Translations under genes and position numbers: made by a program
Source: Reticulitermes lucifugus
Lineage: Eukaryota > Arthropoda > Insecta > Blattodea > Rhinotermitidae
Direction: 5' to 3'
Assembly (NCBI GenBank): GCA_026260175.1
Contig: JAKCWW010000383.1
Coordinates: forward strand, 1-64,000
Length of the DNA: 64,000 bases
Shown here: positions 46,276 to 61,200 of the stretch, in pieces
How the letters are laid out: every line of letters starts with the position of its first letter
How positions within the stretch are numbered: position 1 is the first letter of the stretch
Notes under the pieces: model-generated
Told to the model about the DNA's origin: nothing
Database searches by the model: none
What the model saw: only the letters and a program-made list of their open reading frames with translations

Positions 46276-49200
46276 TTGGATTTATAACTCCAATAATCTT
46301 GTGCTTTCATGGAGTGTACGTGGGCAACTTTACGTGATATATATTGCTAGCCAGTGTAGTCGGATTGGCCCTCTTTATTTTACAGGACTCATTTGAGCTA
46401 TTGCTTCATCTACAGAGAAGAATTAGAAGACCTTTTACGAAACCAGATATCAACGAACATTTTATAAGTGGCTAGCAAAACTAAGCCGGAGACCAGTTTA
46501 AAATTTTAGTTTCGAAAGTGTTTTGCAAAATCAGAAATAAAAATACTTGAAATGTTACGGTTAGTGGAATCAAATGAGACAAGCTAAAAGTCATTTAATT
46601 TTACCCTAAACAGTATAAATAATGTTAAGTTTATAATAAATCTTAATACAAGCAGTCATTAAGTAAAAACCATAGACTCTTGCAGCTTTGAAGCTCTAGG
46701 CTTCATATTCTAGGCGTACCGATTTTGTAACACGGCCAATTTAATCAAATCTTGCTACAGGTTTTTGTAGTTCTTCTCTGGGTCTCCAGGTGGACTCAGC
46801 GATAGTACTTTCAAACAGACCACGTGTACATCCTTACCCATACGACGGTTCCTGGCCACCTTCAAATACTATTGGAATTTACGTACCATAGACCACGATT
46901 CAGTGTCATTAAGTTACAAGTCAACAACTGCCTTAGTGGTTTACTTTGATTTTATACTTATAACAGATTTTGAATAAAACTCTTAAAGGAGCAAATTTGG
47001 AGATTGTGTAATTCAAACTGCCGCACACAAAATTCCTAAACTTAGTCTGTTCTTTGTATTTCATTCTTAAATATCATACAGTAATAAAACTGTGTGTACC
47101 ATGACAGTAAAGGATTTTTAAACAGCCAAGCGACTATCACTTTCTCAAAAAGGACGTTACTCTATGGAGTCACAGAATAAAGATACAAATACTTCTTCTT
47201 ACGGTTCAGCCTTCAAAAACGATATCTGACTCAATATGCTTCAAAGGATTTGTATCTGGGGGACAACATTTTCAATACGGCCAGAATTATGGAAGAAACC
47301 TCTATCCGTTGGTTTAGTCTACTCTGAGAACATTCTTGAAGTTGTGAAAAATCTGAGAATCAGGAACATTTGAGCCTGCATAAATACCAGGAAAATGAAA
47401 ACATAAATATAATAAAGGAAGAATAAATAGCTTTAAAAATCTTGGAGAATGGTTGGTTCAGGATACAATATTCCAGTACAATTTTAAATAATTCTGATGA
47501 TAATATATTTAATAGCCGTGACTGCAATTTTGGACGTTGTCCATTCTCTGCCTCAGAAGGCACACAAAATTTCAGAAACGGATCGAATTCCGTCTTCACG
47601 TCGAGATGAGTTGAGTTTATTAGCTTGATATAAAGACATTGTTCAAAATACCAGTCATGTTTATTAGAACTTTTAAAAAGTGTTCTTCTACAAGTGCCTA
47701 AACCTTAAAAATATGAGTTTCAAAACCAAATACAAATAAATTAAAGCTTACTGACCCATTTCTGTCATAACTTACAACAGTACTGATGTCATCTAACATT
47801 GCAATTGGGACATTACGTCAAGAAATCCACTATCGCGACTTTCAAACATTCTGACAAATGTAAATGTGAAACAGAAAATGTATTGCTGCTTTAAACTAAG
47901 TTTTTTACAAATAATTTCCAGAAAGAAAACCTATGGTGCATTAATTGTCGCCACAAAACCGAAAGATTAATATCGACTTGTCGAAACAGTGGTGTTTGTT
48001 GTTCCACCTTCAGCGAGCATTTTATCCAGCTAAATTCAAGCATCATTGTGACTTTGAGGAAGCTAATAATTATTTAGCTCTTCAAGAAGTTTTCTTCTTT
48101 TTATGGAATTTAGAGACTATTACAATCATTGATCCCTATTCAGACAAATAGACGCATCATATGATAGTTCTTTAAGAACAATTGTAACATTATCTCCTCC
48201 TCTACGCTTGCATCTTCAGAATGTTTTTTACTTACTGGTTTTACGACTGACATCTTTATGCACTTTCCATCTCTCGCAACCATGCCGATTTTCTCTAATT
48301 TATTTACATAATTTGTAGGAAGATCTAGTAGTATTGCCGCACGTAATGTCAGGAAACTATCTTAAATAATTAGAGTAGCTAGAGTCGCTCCACCATTGCA
48401 GTTTCAATAGTTTCTGTAATCCATGTCAGAGATAAACTTTAATTCTTAAAAGGTATATCAGTGATTAGAAGCACCGAAATGAACTTGTTAAACCTGATGA
48501 AATTCTATACTGACAAGGCTTTCTCTAGGGCAGATTGAATTAATAGTTTTGTAGGCAAGCGCCAGAAAGTTGACGTTATTTTTTCAAGTTTTGGTGGTCC
48601 AAATTTCTTGCGAGACTTTATCGGCATCACAGAGCAGGCAGACTGAAGGCATTCATATGTTTCATTGCAGTTGTGCTGTTTTCAAAACACCATGTCATTT
48701 CTGTAGAAATGATTATAAAACTTCTTCCTCAAATCCAACGTACGTAAATCTATTTATAAATGCTTTTTACTTCACTCGTATTTTATACTCCTATAATTCC
48801 GTATTCGCCTCTAAGCTTCCGCTCTTCCATCCAAAAACTAATTTGCAAAGTTTGATTTGCACAACAGGCACGAGAATTTGCACAAATCTCTTCTGTGACT
48901 GACATCATATATCCAAGAACTTTTCCCCTTACGGTTTTCTCCCCCTTTCCTTTATCCTGTTTTGTAGACCAAGAGGCGGGAGAAATCTCTCAATTTCTTA
49001 AGTTCGCTTACTATTTAAATCCTCAACGTAAAATTCCTAGTCCTCTCTCTTGGAATCTTTACAACCTGGTTATCCCAGAATCTAATATGTATGAAATCAC
49101 CCATCTCTTCCTTACTTTTTAGACTTAGGTTCTTAATTTGCCTGAACCAGTTAATATTATATGCGCTAAAATTCTTCCATATTCTATGTCTGTTAAATAC

Positions 49201-52200
49201 TGTCCTCATTGTCAGAAACACTTCATGTGCCTTTGTACACAATATTTATATACGAATAGTAGAATATTGCTTTGCGCTTTCAAAGAGAATGATAAAGTTA
49301 CAAGTAAAAAGGGAAATAATATTCTCAGTAGATGGCATGAATTGTCTGAAGGGCAAATTATCACGCGATAGGTGCAAGCTGCGCTTATGACAAAACTGTA
49401 GAACGATGACTTCAAAACGGAAACCAGGCTCTTTTAATTCTGTCAGAACTGCCTGTTTTCTTTTCGTCATGAGGTGTCACTCGACCACGTCATAACAAGA
49501 AACCTCGTTTTTTAAGCGGCTCCTTTGCGCGTCTTTCTCTTTTCTTTCAAAACGTCATCTGTTTTAGTCACGAGAAAGATGAATAACACAAGAGGAAGAT
49601 ATTAAGTAAAAAATATATACATAGGAAGAGAGAGAATAAATTTGTAAGAAAAACGTTTCTTATTTCGTTAACTAGTAACTTTTTGTCTGTTTTATCATTA
49701 TCGCACAAGTGTTGGGTAGAAGAAGTTGAGAGAAATGTGACTGTTATAAACACATCACACTGAAAGATGGGATAAAATGAGTGGATTTGATTCTGTTGCA
49801 ATTTCAGTTGTTAAATTCTGGGGGAAAATTTTATGATTACTACACTGTCTACAGTTAATATACAGTCAGACGATGGATGTTGTCACTGGTTTTGATATGT
49901 ACGTATGTTTCAGGAATAAAGCATGGGGAAGTACTAGCAGGGACTTAGAAATATTACTATGCACACCAACTGATTCATCAAGTGTCCTTCCTTGTATGAC
50001 ATGAGAATTTCGTTAGAGAGCTCGGAAGATTCTGCCACACTTGCCTACATTCTGGATGATGGTTATTGATGAATAATTCCTTGGATTGTTTCAAGAAATC
50101 TGTCGAAATCTGAGGCCCTTTTAAACAATTCGTAACATAAACTCAAGAGATCTTATGGCGAGGGATTACCAGTTCTCCACCCAACCAATACATTGCAGGG
50201 CTACCGTTTGTGGGCTCTTTATGACAGCTTATGTAGTTTACTCGCTGTAAATTTAAAGTTGTCCTTGTCCAAACTATGAAAGCATGTGAAGGTTTTGGAG
50301 GTATAGATCCACTTATTTAACTTTAGCTTTGGATGGAGTTGAGTAATTAACATCACGCCTCGGCCGTTTTACCGTCGGGTACAGTCCATATATGGAGGCT
50401 GTCATAGTCTTCAACATGGGTATGCGGCATGTAATTGGTGAAAAAATGCTTTTGTAACGCCAATTGTCTGTCGCAAACACAGAACCTGAAGAACTGTGCA
50501 AAAGTGTGCACATTTTGCATCCTACACAAGTGTGATGTGATGTTATAACGTCATGGCCTCAAGAGTAAAATCACGTAATGTGGGAGTTAAAATATAAACT
50601 CTTTCCCTTATAAATATGATCCATCTTTGTTACAAGAAGCCAGAATGAGGATTGGGCTTCTCACAATCATGTGACTGAAAATTCAACTGTTCTGATTTGT
50701 GACTTTTCGTTTCGAAGGATCGTGGTCTCTTTATTTTCAAGGGTAAAGTAATCAAGGAAGAATGCGTAATTCACCCTTGAATATAAAAGCAATTTAGAAA
50801 CTTCAGCCACCTTTTATCCAACGACAGAGTGGCACATCCCAGGAGATTTCAGACTTCAAGATGCCGGTAATTACAGGGACTGTAACAATAGATTTAGAAG
50901 ACTATTCATAAGCAAGTATGATATTTAGAACTCATTAGTTCTAGACACTTAAAATTGATATGAGAATTTTTCTGCTGTTGCTGCTTTTATATTATTTGTT
51001 TGGTTAATTTCCCACAGACATTAATTTCAACTCAATTTGCAGGTATCTTGTTATTCTCAATATTATTGTTTTCCGGGAGGTGACAAACTGTAGTGTTGTA
51101 GATAAATTTCTTTGAGATTTTTAAACCTATCAGCCAAACTACTCAGCGTTACATGCCACTGGAAAATAATGTTCTTATTTAAAACCTTGAAAACTGCAAA
51201 AATCACAATGTCAAAACAACATACCGGAAATTGTAATTTCATGAAAATCTACCATTTGACCTGACGTATTCTAGAATGATTTAAATAAAACTAAAAACTT
51301 TGTGACGAATGTATTCGTTTTTGTCACGTAACAGTCAAAACATATGCAAAAGAGGTAACCTCTACCAACCGAGACAATTTTAAGAATTTAAATAAAAATT
51401 GGATATGAATACTTTAAAATGTGTGAGAAACATCTTTAAATCTTGCGCTTGCGCATGCGCATGCGCATCTGTCGCATTCCTGTCAGGGATTATCTCCTTT
51501 GCTGCGGACAGTACATACTCTTCCCATTTTACACATTATTTTTGTAAAGAAATGCATATGGAGCTTTTTTTCCCCTAACGTTCTCCTAAATTCTGTACGA
51601 CTTGTGGCTCTGTATATGCATAACGTATAAACATTTTTTATTAATGCTGAATCATTGACTTGTATGTATATATTGCATATAAAAGTTGCTGTGCCATGGG
51701 AGAAGCTCGACTGAGTACAAGCCCGTTTTACCTCCTATTTAACAGAAGAAACCTCTACACTAATAATTTGAGCTTTCGTATTTTACACGTATTTCCTGTC
51801 CACCTGCCTACCGTAGCATTAGTACTAAAAGTTTGAGGGAAATATTCGCATTAGGGCAAACAACTAGATAACCGCTGCTGAGATACACGTGCTCTTAGAA
51901 TTAGTAAGACACTTTTCGCCCCAAAAAGGGTTGTTATTTTTTAACTGCACACAAATTGTTGAGACTTCAAACACAAATTACAGTCTGAAGACGAGCAATA
52001 GACTGACACTAGACGTTCATTGTTGATACTTTTCAGTGCTGTATTAAATAAGAAATTTTGTCTTACATAATATATTTTATCATATTAAACACTCAATTTA
52101 CGTAATGTTATTACTCTTTACGGATGTAATTAATAAATAAACTTAGAATGGTCTTTAGGGATATTCCTGAAAATAATTTTTTTTAATGTATTCATTGCTT

Positions 52201-52823
52201 GATATTCTAAACCACAAAGGTTTCCCATATTTCAGCTTAAATATTTCATTGCAAGGTTAGGCAACATCTGGATCTAGGTGTACTTCACTCTCCAAATTTC
52301 AAAAACTTATACGTTTTGTGTGGGAAACACTGTTACTTTTGCTTCAATTTTTCACTTTCAGTAGAGGCTCACGTACAGAAACATAACTGCAAGTTACAAC
52401 TATTGCCAACTATTCACAAATAAAATGAGCACTATGGAAATATAGTTCATATTTAAGGTATTCTAACTACGATATACGGACATTATCTCAGTACAGGGAT
52501 TGAGAATGTTTCGTTCTAAACGGCCCCATAGCGGAGGCCTTCTTTTTCGCCTTTCATCTAAAGAGAGAAGTAGTTCAAGAACTTAAACTCGTACAAGTCA
52601 AGAAGTGAAGGTATTACTACGGGTGTGCAGCAGTACACGCTTTTACTCGTACCGTTTGCAGGACTGGAGCTGATAATATACAGCTTATTAATTACCGGCA
52701 CCGAAATTAATCTAATTTAGATGAAAATTTTGCACTTCAAGATGGTTCATCCCCATCGTATTATTAACACAAATGAATTCCTTGTAGCCAGTCAAAACAA
52801 CATATATATTCAGAAAGAATAAA
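46276..52823. other. AT-rich DNA, only chance ORFs
   Basis: A dense set of overlapping 60-110 codon frames at 48570-49470 reflects a C/T-rich plus strand and shows no consistent frame or motif. A short alternating GCATGC run (GCGCATGCGCATGCGCAT, near 51450-51468) is a potential Z-DNA or self-complementary stretch. Nothing else recognised. Confidence 0.5.
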
Positions 52824-52868
52824 AAGACTACATGTTTCGGCTAAATCACTCAGCCATTATCAGGCCTA
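52824..52868 (-). ncRNA. Hammerhead-like hairpin, altered core
   Basis: On the minus strand: AGGC pairs with GTCT for stem I (one G-U), then CTGATAA in place of CTGATGA, one extra T, a stem GGCT/AGCC, GAAAC, AT and GTA. The invariant G of the core is A here, so this copy would not be expected to cleave. Confidence 0.5.
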
Positions 52869-55703
52869 ATTACACTAATTTAATAGGTGGAATTTATAAC
52901 TGTATTTTCGATATAAGATTTTATGTAGCAGCAGCAAATCAGTGCCTTTCAGAAAGACAGAATTCTGACTTTGATTGAAGCACTTTGTTTAATGCATTAA
53001 TAAATATTATAGGTTGTGTCAAGCTTTACATCAGAATACAGTCCACGTTCTACAGCGGAGAAATAATCAAATGGGTGAGAAAATATATCCTAATTTAAAA
53101 CAATTCAAAAGGAAGAGTCTAGTTAAAATAGTGTGAGAATTAATAATAAGTTATGAGGTGTGGATTTCAATCACACTTTATTCGTGGAAGATGGCACGTT
53201 GAAAAGTAAGGAAGTGAAATATTTTGAGAATATGGTTGCAGTGACTTTTAAAGGAACATCGGAATTACTTAAACGTTACGAAATTTGTGGAAACTTTATA
53301 GATGAATTATAACATGAGAAATTATCCATGATTGGCAGTTCGATAAATAATATAAGAAGAGTATTTTTTATTTCGCGAATTAAAAAAGTGCATTTTCTGC
53401 CCGACATTATGACTAAGGATGGATTTTTATTAAAAGTGATGCAGTTGTAATTATTATAGCCTAATTTATCTTTACAATCAGTCTCAGGCTTTTAATGTAC
53501 AATTTGTGTTCAATGACTGTGATAGGTTCATTTATGTCCTTCTGTGGTAATATTTCTATACAGTTTTATTAATAAATCACTATTGAGCTTTGACTTAAGA
53601 CAATGTATCTTCATTCGCTCTAATAAACGTAGTCCTAAGTTGTTAAATCGGTCACGGAGCACTGACAAGTATATTTTCAAAACAGTTCCCACAGTTAAAA
53701 TAAATTTATTTCCTTCTTTTCCAACCACTTACAGTATAGCAACGTTTTCTGTACAAATACTCAGATATTTCTGACAGTTACATCACGTGACTGTGACTCT
53801 TGTAATTTTATTTTGATTTTTTTTACATTAGTTCCTCTTCTTTAGTCGGAAATATTAAATTCGGGAGCAATGGTGATTTCTCCACCTTATGTGTTTGCCC
53901 CAGAACCTGGCTTGTTAAGCTGTATGAAGAATATTGGAGGTCTACGGAACACTTTTCACCTCAAGCAAAGCAAATGTTATTTAGCTGGCTGCATAAAGGT
54001 GTAAAGGCCTTGATTTATGTGACCTCTTGGAGCAAGAATAGTTTTGTAATTACAGTGTGGTGGGGAGATTTTTAGAAAAAGTACATTATAAGTTAATGAA
54101 AAGATTTTGAGTTCATGTTTTAGTTTACTTTAGAAAATTTAGTTGTGACTTAGAGTGTATTAATATTAATCCTATGAAATAAAAGAAGACAATAATGTTA
54201 AAATTGTCAGGCTAGTAAAAGAGATAATTTTGAGTGTTTATTAGTGTAGTTATATATCTGTGATATATTTCTATGCCATAACAACAAAACTGCTCATGTA
54301 GTTTTTCAATAGCTTTATTGTAAATACATAATTCTGGAAGCCGCATACGAAGACATTTGTACTGTTATTACTAACGTGCTTTCGTGTTGCAAGTCACATA
54401 AATTGAAAAGTTTCAGATTTTTAAATAACATATTTCTGACAGGAGGACTCGTAAAAATTGAATTATTTTCATATATTTCCTTAATTAACTTCTGAATTCG
54501 TACACCTTGAGTCTACATATTTCTAAGAACTTCTTTTCCAGATATTTCGAAATATTTTTTCTCCCTGAGCAACAACGTTAAGTACTTCAAAGAATTCTTT
54601 AGAAATAAGTACGATATTTATACCGGGGCCAAATACAGAATCATCTTTGCGGCGTGTCGGCTTGCATGACCTGCCGAACCCACTCGGAACGCACGGAATA
54701 TGAGAAAAGTGCTATAACAACTACAGAAGTTGTCACTAATTCTTTTTACTACTTTCCTGCTAGCACCTCCACATAACTTTCAATTCTGCATTTCCTTTTC
54801 TAGGAATTGTATATGCGTGTAAACCACCTCAATTACAGCACAAATTTTTGTCGCCTTCTTTTCAAGTTCCTTCTGTTGACTTCCTTTCTTGACACCTTAA
54901 TTAGTGTTCATGATTCTATTTCTTCACAGCATCTAAATTTGAAATTTGTAATCTTAGCTTTCAATCGCACGTCAGTTAAAAAAACTAAGTTTTCATTTCG
55001 ACAACATTGTGTAGAACAAAATGTTAGGAATGAAGAATATGGGTTTTACAGATTGAATTATACTATCTGAGATGGGCACTCGCTTCATCAATGTGGGACT
55101 TAAGAATAGGCAAAAGGAGAACTGGGCGCCCGAAGAAGTGGTCACGAGCAACCAACATTCACTCATAGTACTGACTCGAAAGGCACTTTGGATGGAGAAT
55201 TCTACCTACGTTATCCAAACTGAAACAAGGAAAATAAAATTAACAGGGCATTGCTAATATATTATTCTGTGAAATGCTAAAACTTGCAACATGATCCCCT
55301 CATTCCAAACCATTTTCACCGCATTTTGTATTTCTATCTCGAGTTACCTCATACAGAGTCTAGAGGGAAGCCACACTATCGTTTGTCATTCGTATGCTCG
55401 GGAATTGCAAAAGAAAAAGTCCCAGTCTGTCTTGCCATTTGAAGGAATAAAGTTTTATTACCTCTGCACTAATTACAGGCCTCTTAATGTAGCCCAAAAT
55501 ATTTATATGTGAACATTTCAGTGAGAAACTAGGAAGGCGAATAGGAATTTCGTTTTTAATTTTAACATAAGTCGTTTTAGTTTTTTGCTTGTTATTTGCG
55601 CTTTTTCTTTATTTTCACTTTGTTTAAAAATGTTGTCAGTATTCAGTAACAAACAAATACACACACTCAAACTATTTTATAGTTTTATTAGTATCACTGA
55701 ATT
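52869..55703. other. AT-rich DNA, only chance ORFs
   Basis: Frames on opposite strands overlap at 53528-53774. Others at 54807-55512 have no motif. No repeat recognised. Confidence 0.5.
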
Positions 55704-55742
55704 TCCCTACATATGTTTCGGTCCGTAGACCATCTTCAGGAC
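55704..55742 (-). ncRNA. Hammerhead-like hairpin, weak stem I
   Basis: On the minus strand: CTGAAGA plus extra T, stem II GGTC/GACC with loop TACG, GAAAC, ATAT, GTA and GGGA. Stem II is perfect. Stem I is only two to three pairs, so activity is unlikely without other contacts. Confidence 0.45.
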
Positions 55743-55749
55743 GTTAACA

Positions 55750-55832
55750 AGCTACTACACTTCACATCGCATGTCTAATGTGCCGCAGAACACTCTTGTC
55801 TCATTAAACATGCGATGTGAAGTGTAGTAGCT
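55750..55832. repeat. Inverted repeat, 25-bp perfect arms
   Basis: AGCTACTACACTTCACATCG plus CATGT (55750-55774) is exactly inverted at 55808-55832 over a 33-bp loop. It lies 8 bp from the hammerhead-like hairpin at 55704-55742, on that motif's 5' side, so both probably belong to one element. Confidence 0.9.
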
Positions 55833-57725
55833 CTAGAGCATACACTATAATAACACAAGAATATGCTGCCAAAGGACAAATCTCTGACTTCGGTAGTGAC
55901 ATTATGTACTTGAGGCCAGTACAGTGGAAATTTCACCAAAAGAGGCACTATTTACTCTTAAGAAATACTTTTTACATGTTAAAGAGTAGAGACTTCATAA
56001 AAATTAACATCAATTATAAATCTGTATTAAAATTGATTAGGTTTAGATGTAAAGTAGATTTAGATCTCTTAAGCATTTGGAACTGAATATATAAAATTCT
56101 AGTACATCTCTAAATTACATTCGAAGAATCTACAGTAGGATTTCAATCTCTGATTTCAGTTCGTCCTCTCCAGTGAGAAGTTTGGGTAGCAAATAAAGTC
56201 TGTATTTCCATACAAATAGATACAAGTAGCCTATGTGTTCACAGGTGAAGAATAAATAAACATAATTTTAGGCATATTAAATCCTTGGAGTCGAGTTCTC
56301 ATCGAGATTCTGTAGTTGTCCAGCATTTCAAAAACACGGAGCCCTCATGTCAATGACTTTGTCACAACAGCTAGTTGTTATCGGAACATATTCTAAACTA
56401 GTTTAATCCGGTTCACACACAAAAGATGTATTTCTTTAAGATCAAATTTAATATTATCCTTCTACTTATGTCTAGTTACTCTAACTGAGTCGCTTCTTTT
56501 TTTTCCAAAGAAAATATTTCCTTTCGCCTCTCCAATTACGTTACACTTACCGTACCACATTGTTCCCACATCCCTTAAGTCTAAGGTTTTAGCTAAGGAC
56601 AAAAGAGGAAGGCTTACAGCATTATGGAACTAGAGGTAAAGTTACAAATCAGTATGTTCTCATAATTAGGGGTTTTTATAAGAGGGAAAAATAAATTATT
56701 CTGAATTCTGTCCGCAATCTGAGGACTCGCCACGTTGTGGTGAAAAGGAAACGACTTTCGTAACACGGTCATATACTGACATACATATAAAACCAATAGC
56801 TGCTCCATAAAATATTTGGTCTATAGATAAACATTTTCAAAATTGCAAAAATATGTTAAAATCTCCGCCAAAGCTCCTCTGTATGTTCATATGTTTAACT
56901 ATTGAAACTGAATTATGCGGATCTGAATAAGGCAATGCATAATATTCTCATCTTTTATGGTCACACTAAAAAATACATAGAGTATAGCCCTCAAATTCGC
57001 TCTTAAACATAATCGTTTCATTCGTAATTTCATGGCATAATATCCTCACACTAAAGAAATATAAAGTACATCAGTCTACGAAGCGGTATCAGGCTAGTCT
57101 ATTTCGAATATGAAAAGAAAGATATCTGTCACACGAGTAATATGTCAGGTGCTAAAATATTTCTTAAAATTCCTGTCAATCGCAGGAAGTGTGAATTATT
57201 GAATCGACGTATGTAACGACATATATGCCACCACATTCAATTCCAGTACACGTAAAAGTTGACATTTCAAAACTAAAAAAAGAAGCCAAAGAAACATAAA
57301 TCCAATTCACCAACCAGACATAAGCTTCCATTGCTGCTTATAATATGGCAATAATTAAGTAGAAAGAAAAAATATGTACGCGTATAAGATAACATAGGCA
57401 AGACAGGCAATGTTCGTCTAAACGCAATATTGAAGCGCGTTCGGTAATCATTGTTTGCGTGATAAAGCAGTAAGTATTACATATTATGAGTGTGTGTCTG
57501 CAGCCTTAGTTATCCAGCACGCAAAGCGCATGAGTCGTATTATAATGTCATCTGTGACATGTATGGCTCTACAATATTTTTCCACATTATCTCATACAAG
57601 GCACGATTTTCTGAAAAACGTTATTGAACATAAAATATGTGTTTTGATTTCCTCTACAACTTTCGTCTGTAAGAGTTCTCATTCTAAGAAGAACTGAGCG
57701 AGATATTATCGTAAATGTACAAACT
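55833..57725. other. AT-rich DNA, nothing recognised
   Basis: Frames of 64-89 codons (55817-56086, 56614-56808, 57455-57697) lack motifs. Confidence 0.5.
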
Positions 57726-57945
57726 TCATATAAGGTGCCCGTCATTCTTGTCAGATTTTAATGAATTTTGTGGATTTTTCTCGACAGATGTTCGAAAAAT
57801 ACTCAAATATGAAATTTTATTAAACTCTGTCCAGTGAGAGCTGAGTTGTTTCATGCTGAAGGACAGACATACAGGCAGATAGACTGACCGACACACAGAC
57901 AGACAGTTAATCATGACGAAGCCAATAGTCGCTTTTCGCAATTTT
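57726..57945 (-). repeat. Dispersed repeat family, CTGTCCGTCC type, minus strand
   Basis: The minus strand reads CTGTCTGTGTGTCGG, GCATGAAACAACTCAGCTCT, CACTGGACAGAG and CATCTGTCGAGAAA. The order and key words match 29795-29955. It is AT-rich outside the CTGTC run. Confidence 0.7.
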
Positions 57946-58130
57946 TAAAATAGCCCTAAAAATACAACCATTAGGGAAAGCGTAAAGACAGGCAGCCATA
58001 GGGTCCAGTCCATTTTAAACTTAGAAACATCTATTTTAAGATTTTATAATACAAATTCATTACTTGTTCACATACAAAGAATGTCTTTTTTAACGTGTCC
58101 GTGAGCACAGTAGTTTTATCTCGTAAGAAG
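57946..58130. other. No feature
   Basis: Short AT-rich linker. Confidence 0.5.
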
Positions 58131-58232
58131 CCTACATCCCCTGGGAGTTTAGAGCAGTTCCAGTTAATTCTCTAAAGTAAGGTCAGTTTAACTGTAGCGT
58201 AAATAAACTCTAAACTTCCAGGCGGATGCAGG
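58131..58232. mobile_element. Small TIR element (MITE-like), about 102 bp
   Basis: CCTACATCCCCTGGGAGTTT plus AGAG (58131-58154) is inverted, with a few changes, as CTCTAAACTTCCAGGCGGAT plus GCAGG (58208-58232). The 53-bp interior has no coding content. The superfamily is not assigned, and no target duplication is obvious. Confidence 0.6.
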
Positions 58233-61200
58233 TTTTCTGTACGAAAACGCTCCCACGACAGCTGCCGTGCAGGACTAGGATAAAAGGGACGACGTCAGGT
58301 TCTTGCCAGCTCTGATGCTACGTGAAAGACATACGTCACTGCTGCATTCGAAGGTCCAACAAATACGTTAAAAAATTAACTTCAATTTATTTGACTACTT
58401 CGCTGTGTAGATTAAGCGATAGACCGTCCTCCTATTTATATTTCACATCTGAAAATTGTGACGCATATAAACCGGAAATTGAAATTCAAAGCATCGAAGT
58501 ATAAGAATGAAAAAAAAATCGTACTCCTCTGTAACACGTTATTCAAATGTAGTACGATGCATACTAGTACATGTGTTGCATACCTGTAAACTGTACAGGA
58601 AGTGTTCTCATATATCGAAATATATGTGTTTCAAATAAACGTAGACTGACAAAACATGTTAACTGTATATATTAAGGCAATAAGAATGCATGAAAACATG
58701 GAAGCTGATGACAGATCAGAGGATGTCGTGTGGCGCCCATATTCACGACCATGCTATCATTCAGCGAAAATGAATGCTCTATATAAACCTTACTTTATAA
58801 AACAAACAGAGATTTCAGAAGAGTAACAAACACTCAAGGCGCAACTTAACTTTATTTCAGAAAAATGTGAAAGAATAATATATGCTTTCTAATTCCCTAC
58901 ATCATATAATCTTCCGGTCTTACGAGTACATTCGTAGAAAACAGGATATCCATAACATTCAACATCCCGGCTTCTAAACTACGGAAGTTTTGAGACTTTC
59001 TTATAAATAATATGTTTTCTAGAGCACACAGATGTTCTACCGAGAAGAGGAATTGTTTATTAAACTTCCTCATACAACGTCCGCCGCGTCAAGCTAGAGC
59101 TCAACAATTAATTATTCATGCTTTCATTGTTATTACCCAATTTATTTCTTGAAGTATCAGACGTCTTAACAACAACAATTTATTGCATTAATTTCTGTTG
59201 TTCATACTACCTATTTTATTCCTAACTGCTGCTGTTGTCGCAATTCTCCAGGTATTTGGTCTTCCTTGACATAGAAGTGTAGATGGAATAACATGACATG
59301 GCACCGAGTTGAGCACATTCCTGAAGTAATTTGTGCCTCTACGACAAGGAGGGTCTTGACAGTTATTCTGGTTATTATCTACCAGTGTTAATATTTTCCA
59401 CTTCTAAAAATTCGGTCGCTCTGAGAGTTCGCGCGAATTTTCGGAGGTTTATTTCAATTTAGCGACTCATATTTAAATGCAGTACTTCCAAATTAACATT
59501 TAGTGATATATTCTTACTTAGTTGTAAGGTATCTGCTAAGTAAGTTTCATTTTCATTATAAGTGTTTTGGTATAATAATAATAACAATAATAATAATTGT
59601 TATTATTATTATTATTTCTTTTCAACCAAGATTCGATTGTTTGCATAATCCAACAGTGGCTGTTGTGAGATACGTATCACGATCGACCGGTAAAAATGAA
59701 TAAAAACTATTAGTCGGAGAACATAGATAATAGCCAATTTGGAACATCTAGGAGTAAATGAAAGAATAACATTGAAATATGTTTTATAGTATAAGGTGTG
59801 TCTGAATGTAACGTGAATGCATATGTCTGAGGATATGTTCCAGTGGCCCGTTCTTGTATCGTGACAATTCAATGTGGGGCTTCTTAAAAGCGGATAAATT
59901 ATTGGCTGTCATCTTCTCAAAGAAGGGTCTGCTTCATTGAGGTAGTTAGATATTTTATTAATATTAAACTATCAGTTTAAAAATAAATCCAATCATTCTC
60001 TTTATATTAGCGGAAGTGATTCCTTTGAACCATGCCCCTAAATCACATACTTCATTTCTTAGCATATTTATCAGCAATGAATTCTCTACCTATACGTCTC
60101 TAAAAATTTGGAGTTTATTTAAATGTTCATAAAGCTAAATAATGCAATGAAGTGAAATTCGTCTTGAGAAGCTAGTAGTTACTCAGCTAGTCAAAAATTT
60201 ACCCACATTTTATGGGGTTTTATTACAATACTCGTAACAAACAAACACAATTTCCTATAGAGAACTAAACATATCTGATCCACATGACTTTTCTATTTCT
60301 TGAAGATTCAGTGCAATATTATCCTTCGATCTACGCCTTCGTATTCAAAGTAGTACCTTTACTTCAGGTTCCCCTATACAGAAAGGAAGCAATTTATTCA
60401 ATATATAATATGTGCAGTGCAAGGAACACCTTCGTACTCTAAAAATAACTCATTTTTCGTCTAATTTTTCTCAAAAACAAATAATTAAGAAATTTTTATT
60501 TAGTAATTTACGTCCCTCAAGTTCTCGTTCCTAAGCATCCATTGGACGTTTCTGTAAATTTTCCATGATATACTACACGTTGTATTTTTGTCGGTATCAT
60601 GAAGTGCACCTAGATATTTGCAAAGCTTATGCACCCCCTGATCTGTGTAGGAAATAGATTCAAAATTTCAAAAATTTTAAGTTTTATCTGGAACGTTTCG
60701 ACAGAGTCGAATTCTGAACATTCAAACACCAACATTAAGTTTCGAATTGCAGCGTTTGGTAGGTATGTATTTTGCTTTCAAACAGAATGGAACGAAACAT
60801 ATATTGAAATTACATCACCCGTATTAAAATAAAGTAATTTATACATCCATACACCTTTACACGACATATAGTATATTCCCTAGTGAAGCAACACCTGCTA
60901 TATAAAATAAACGAGTTTTTCTTCGTTTCTCAGTTGGTGAGCACTGTATAAATATGCATACCATTTTTCCATTGCATCTGTTTTTCGTTAAAAATCAGCA
61001 AATCTATAAATTGCATTTGGTATTACAAAGCACAATATTCTCTTTTTTTATGGTAATGGGATTTTAAATTTTAAAACTTTAGACCTTTCAGGTCGTATTG
61101 TACGAATGATTTAATGACTTTTGTCGCGTCAAATATATCAAAATTACGCCTCGTTCATATTAAGAACGACTAAGTAGCTCTATCAAAATTGACGACATCT

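Noticed and set aside
48470-49475. Cluster of 60-110 codon frames suggesting a gene
   Set aside because: Frames overlap on both strands in different phases and the plus strand is simply C/T-rich. No motif or splice-consistent order seen.
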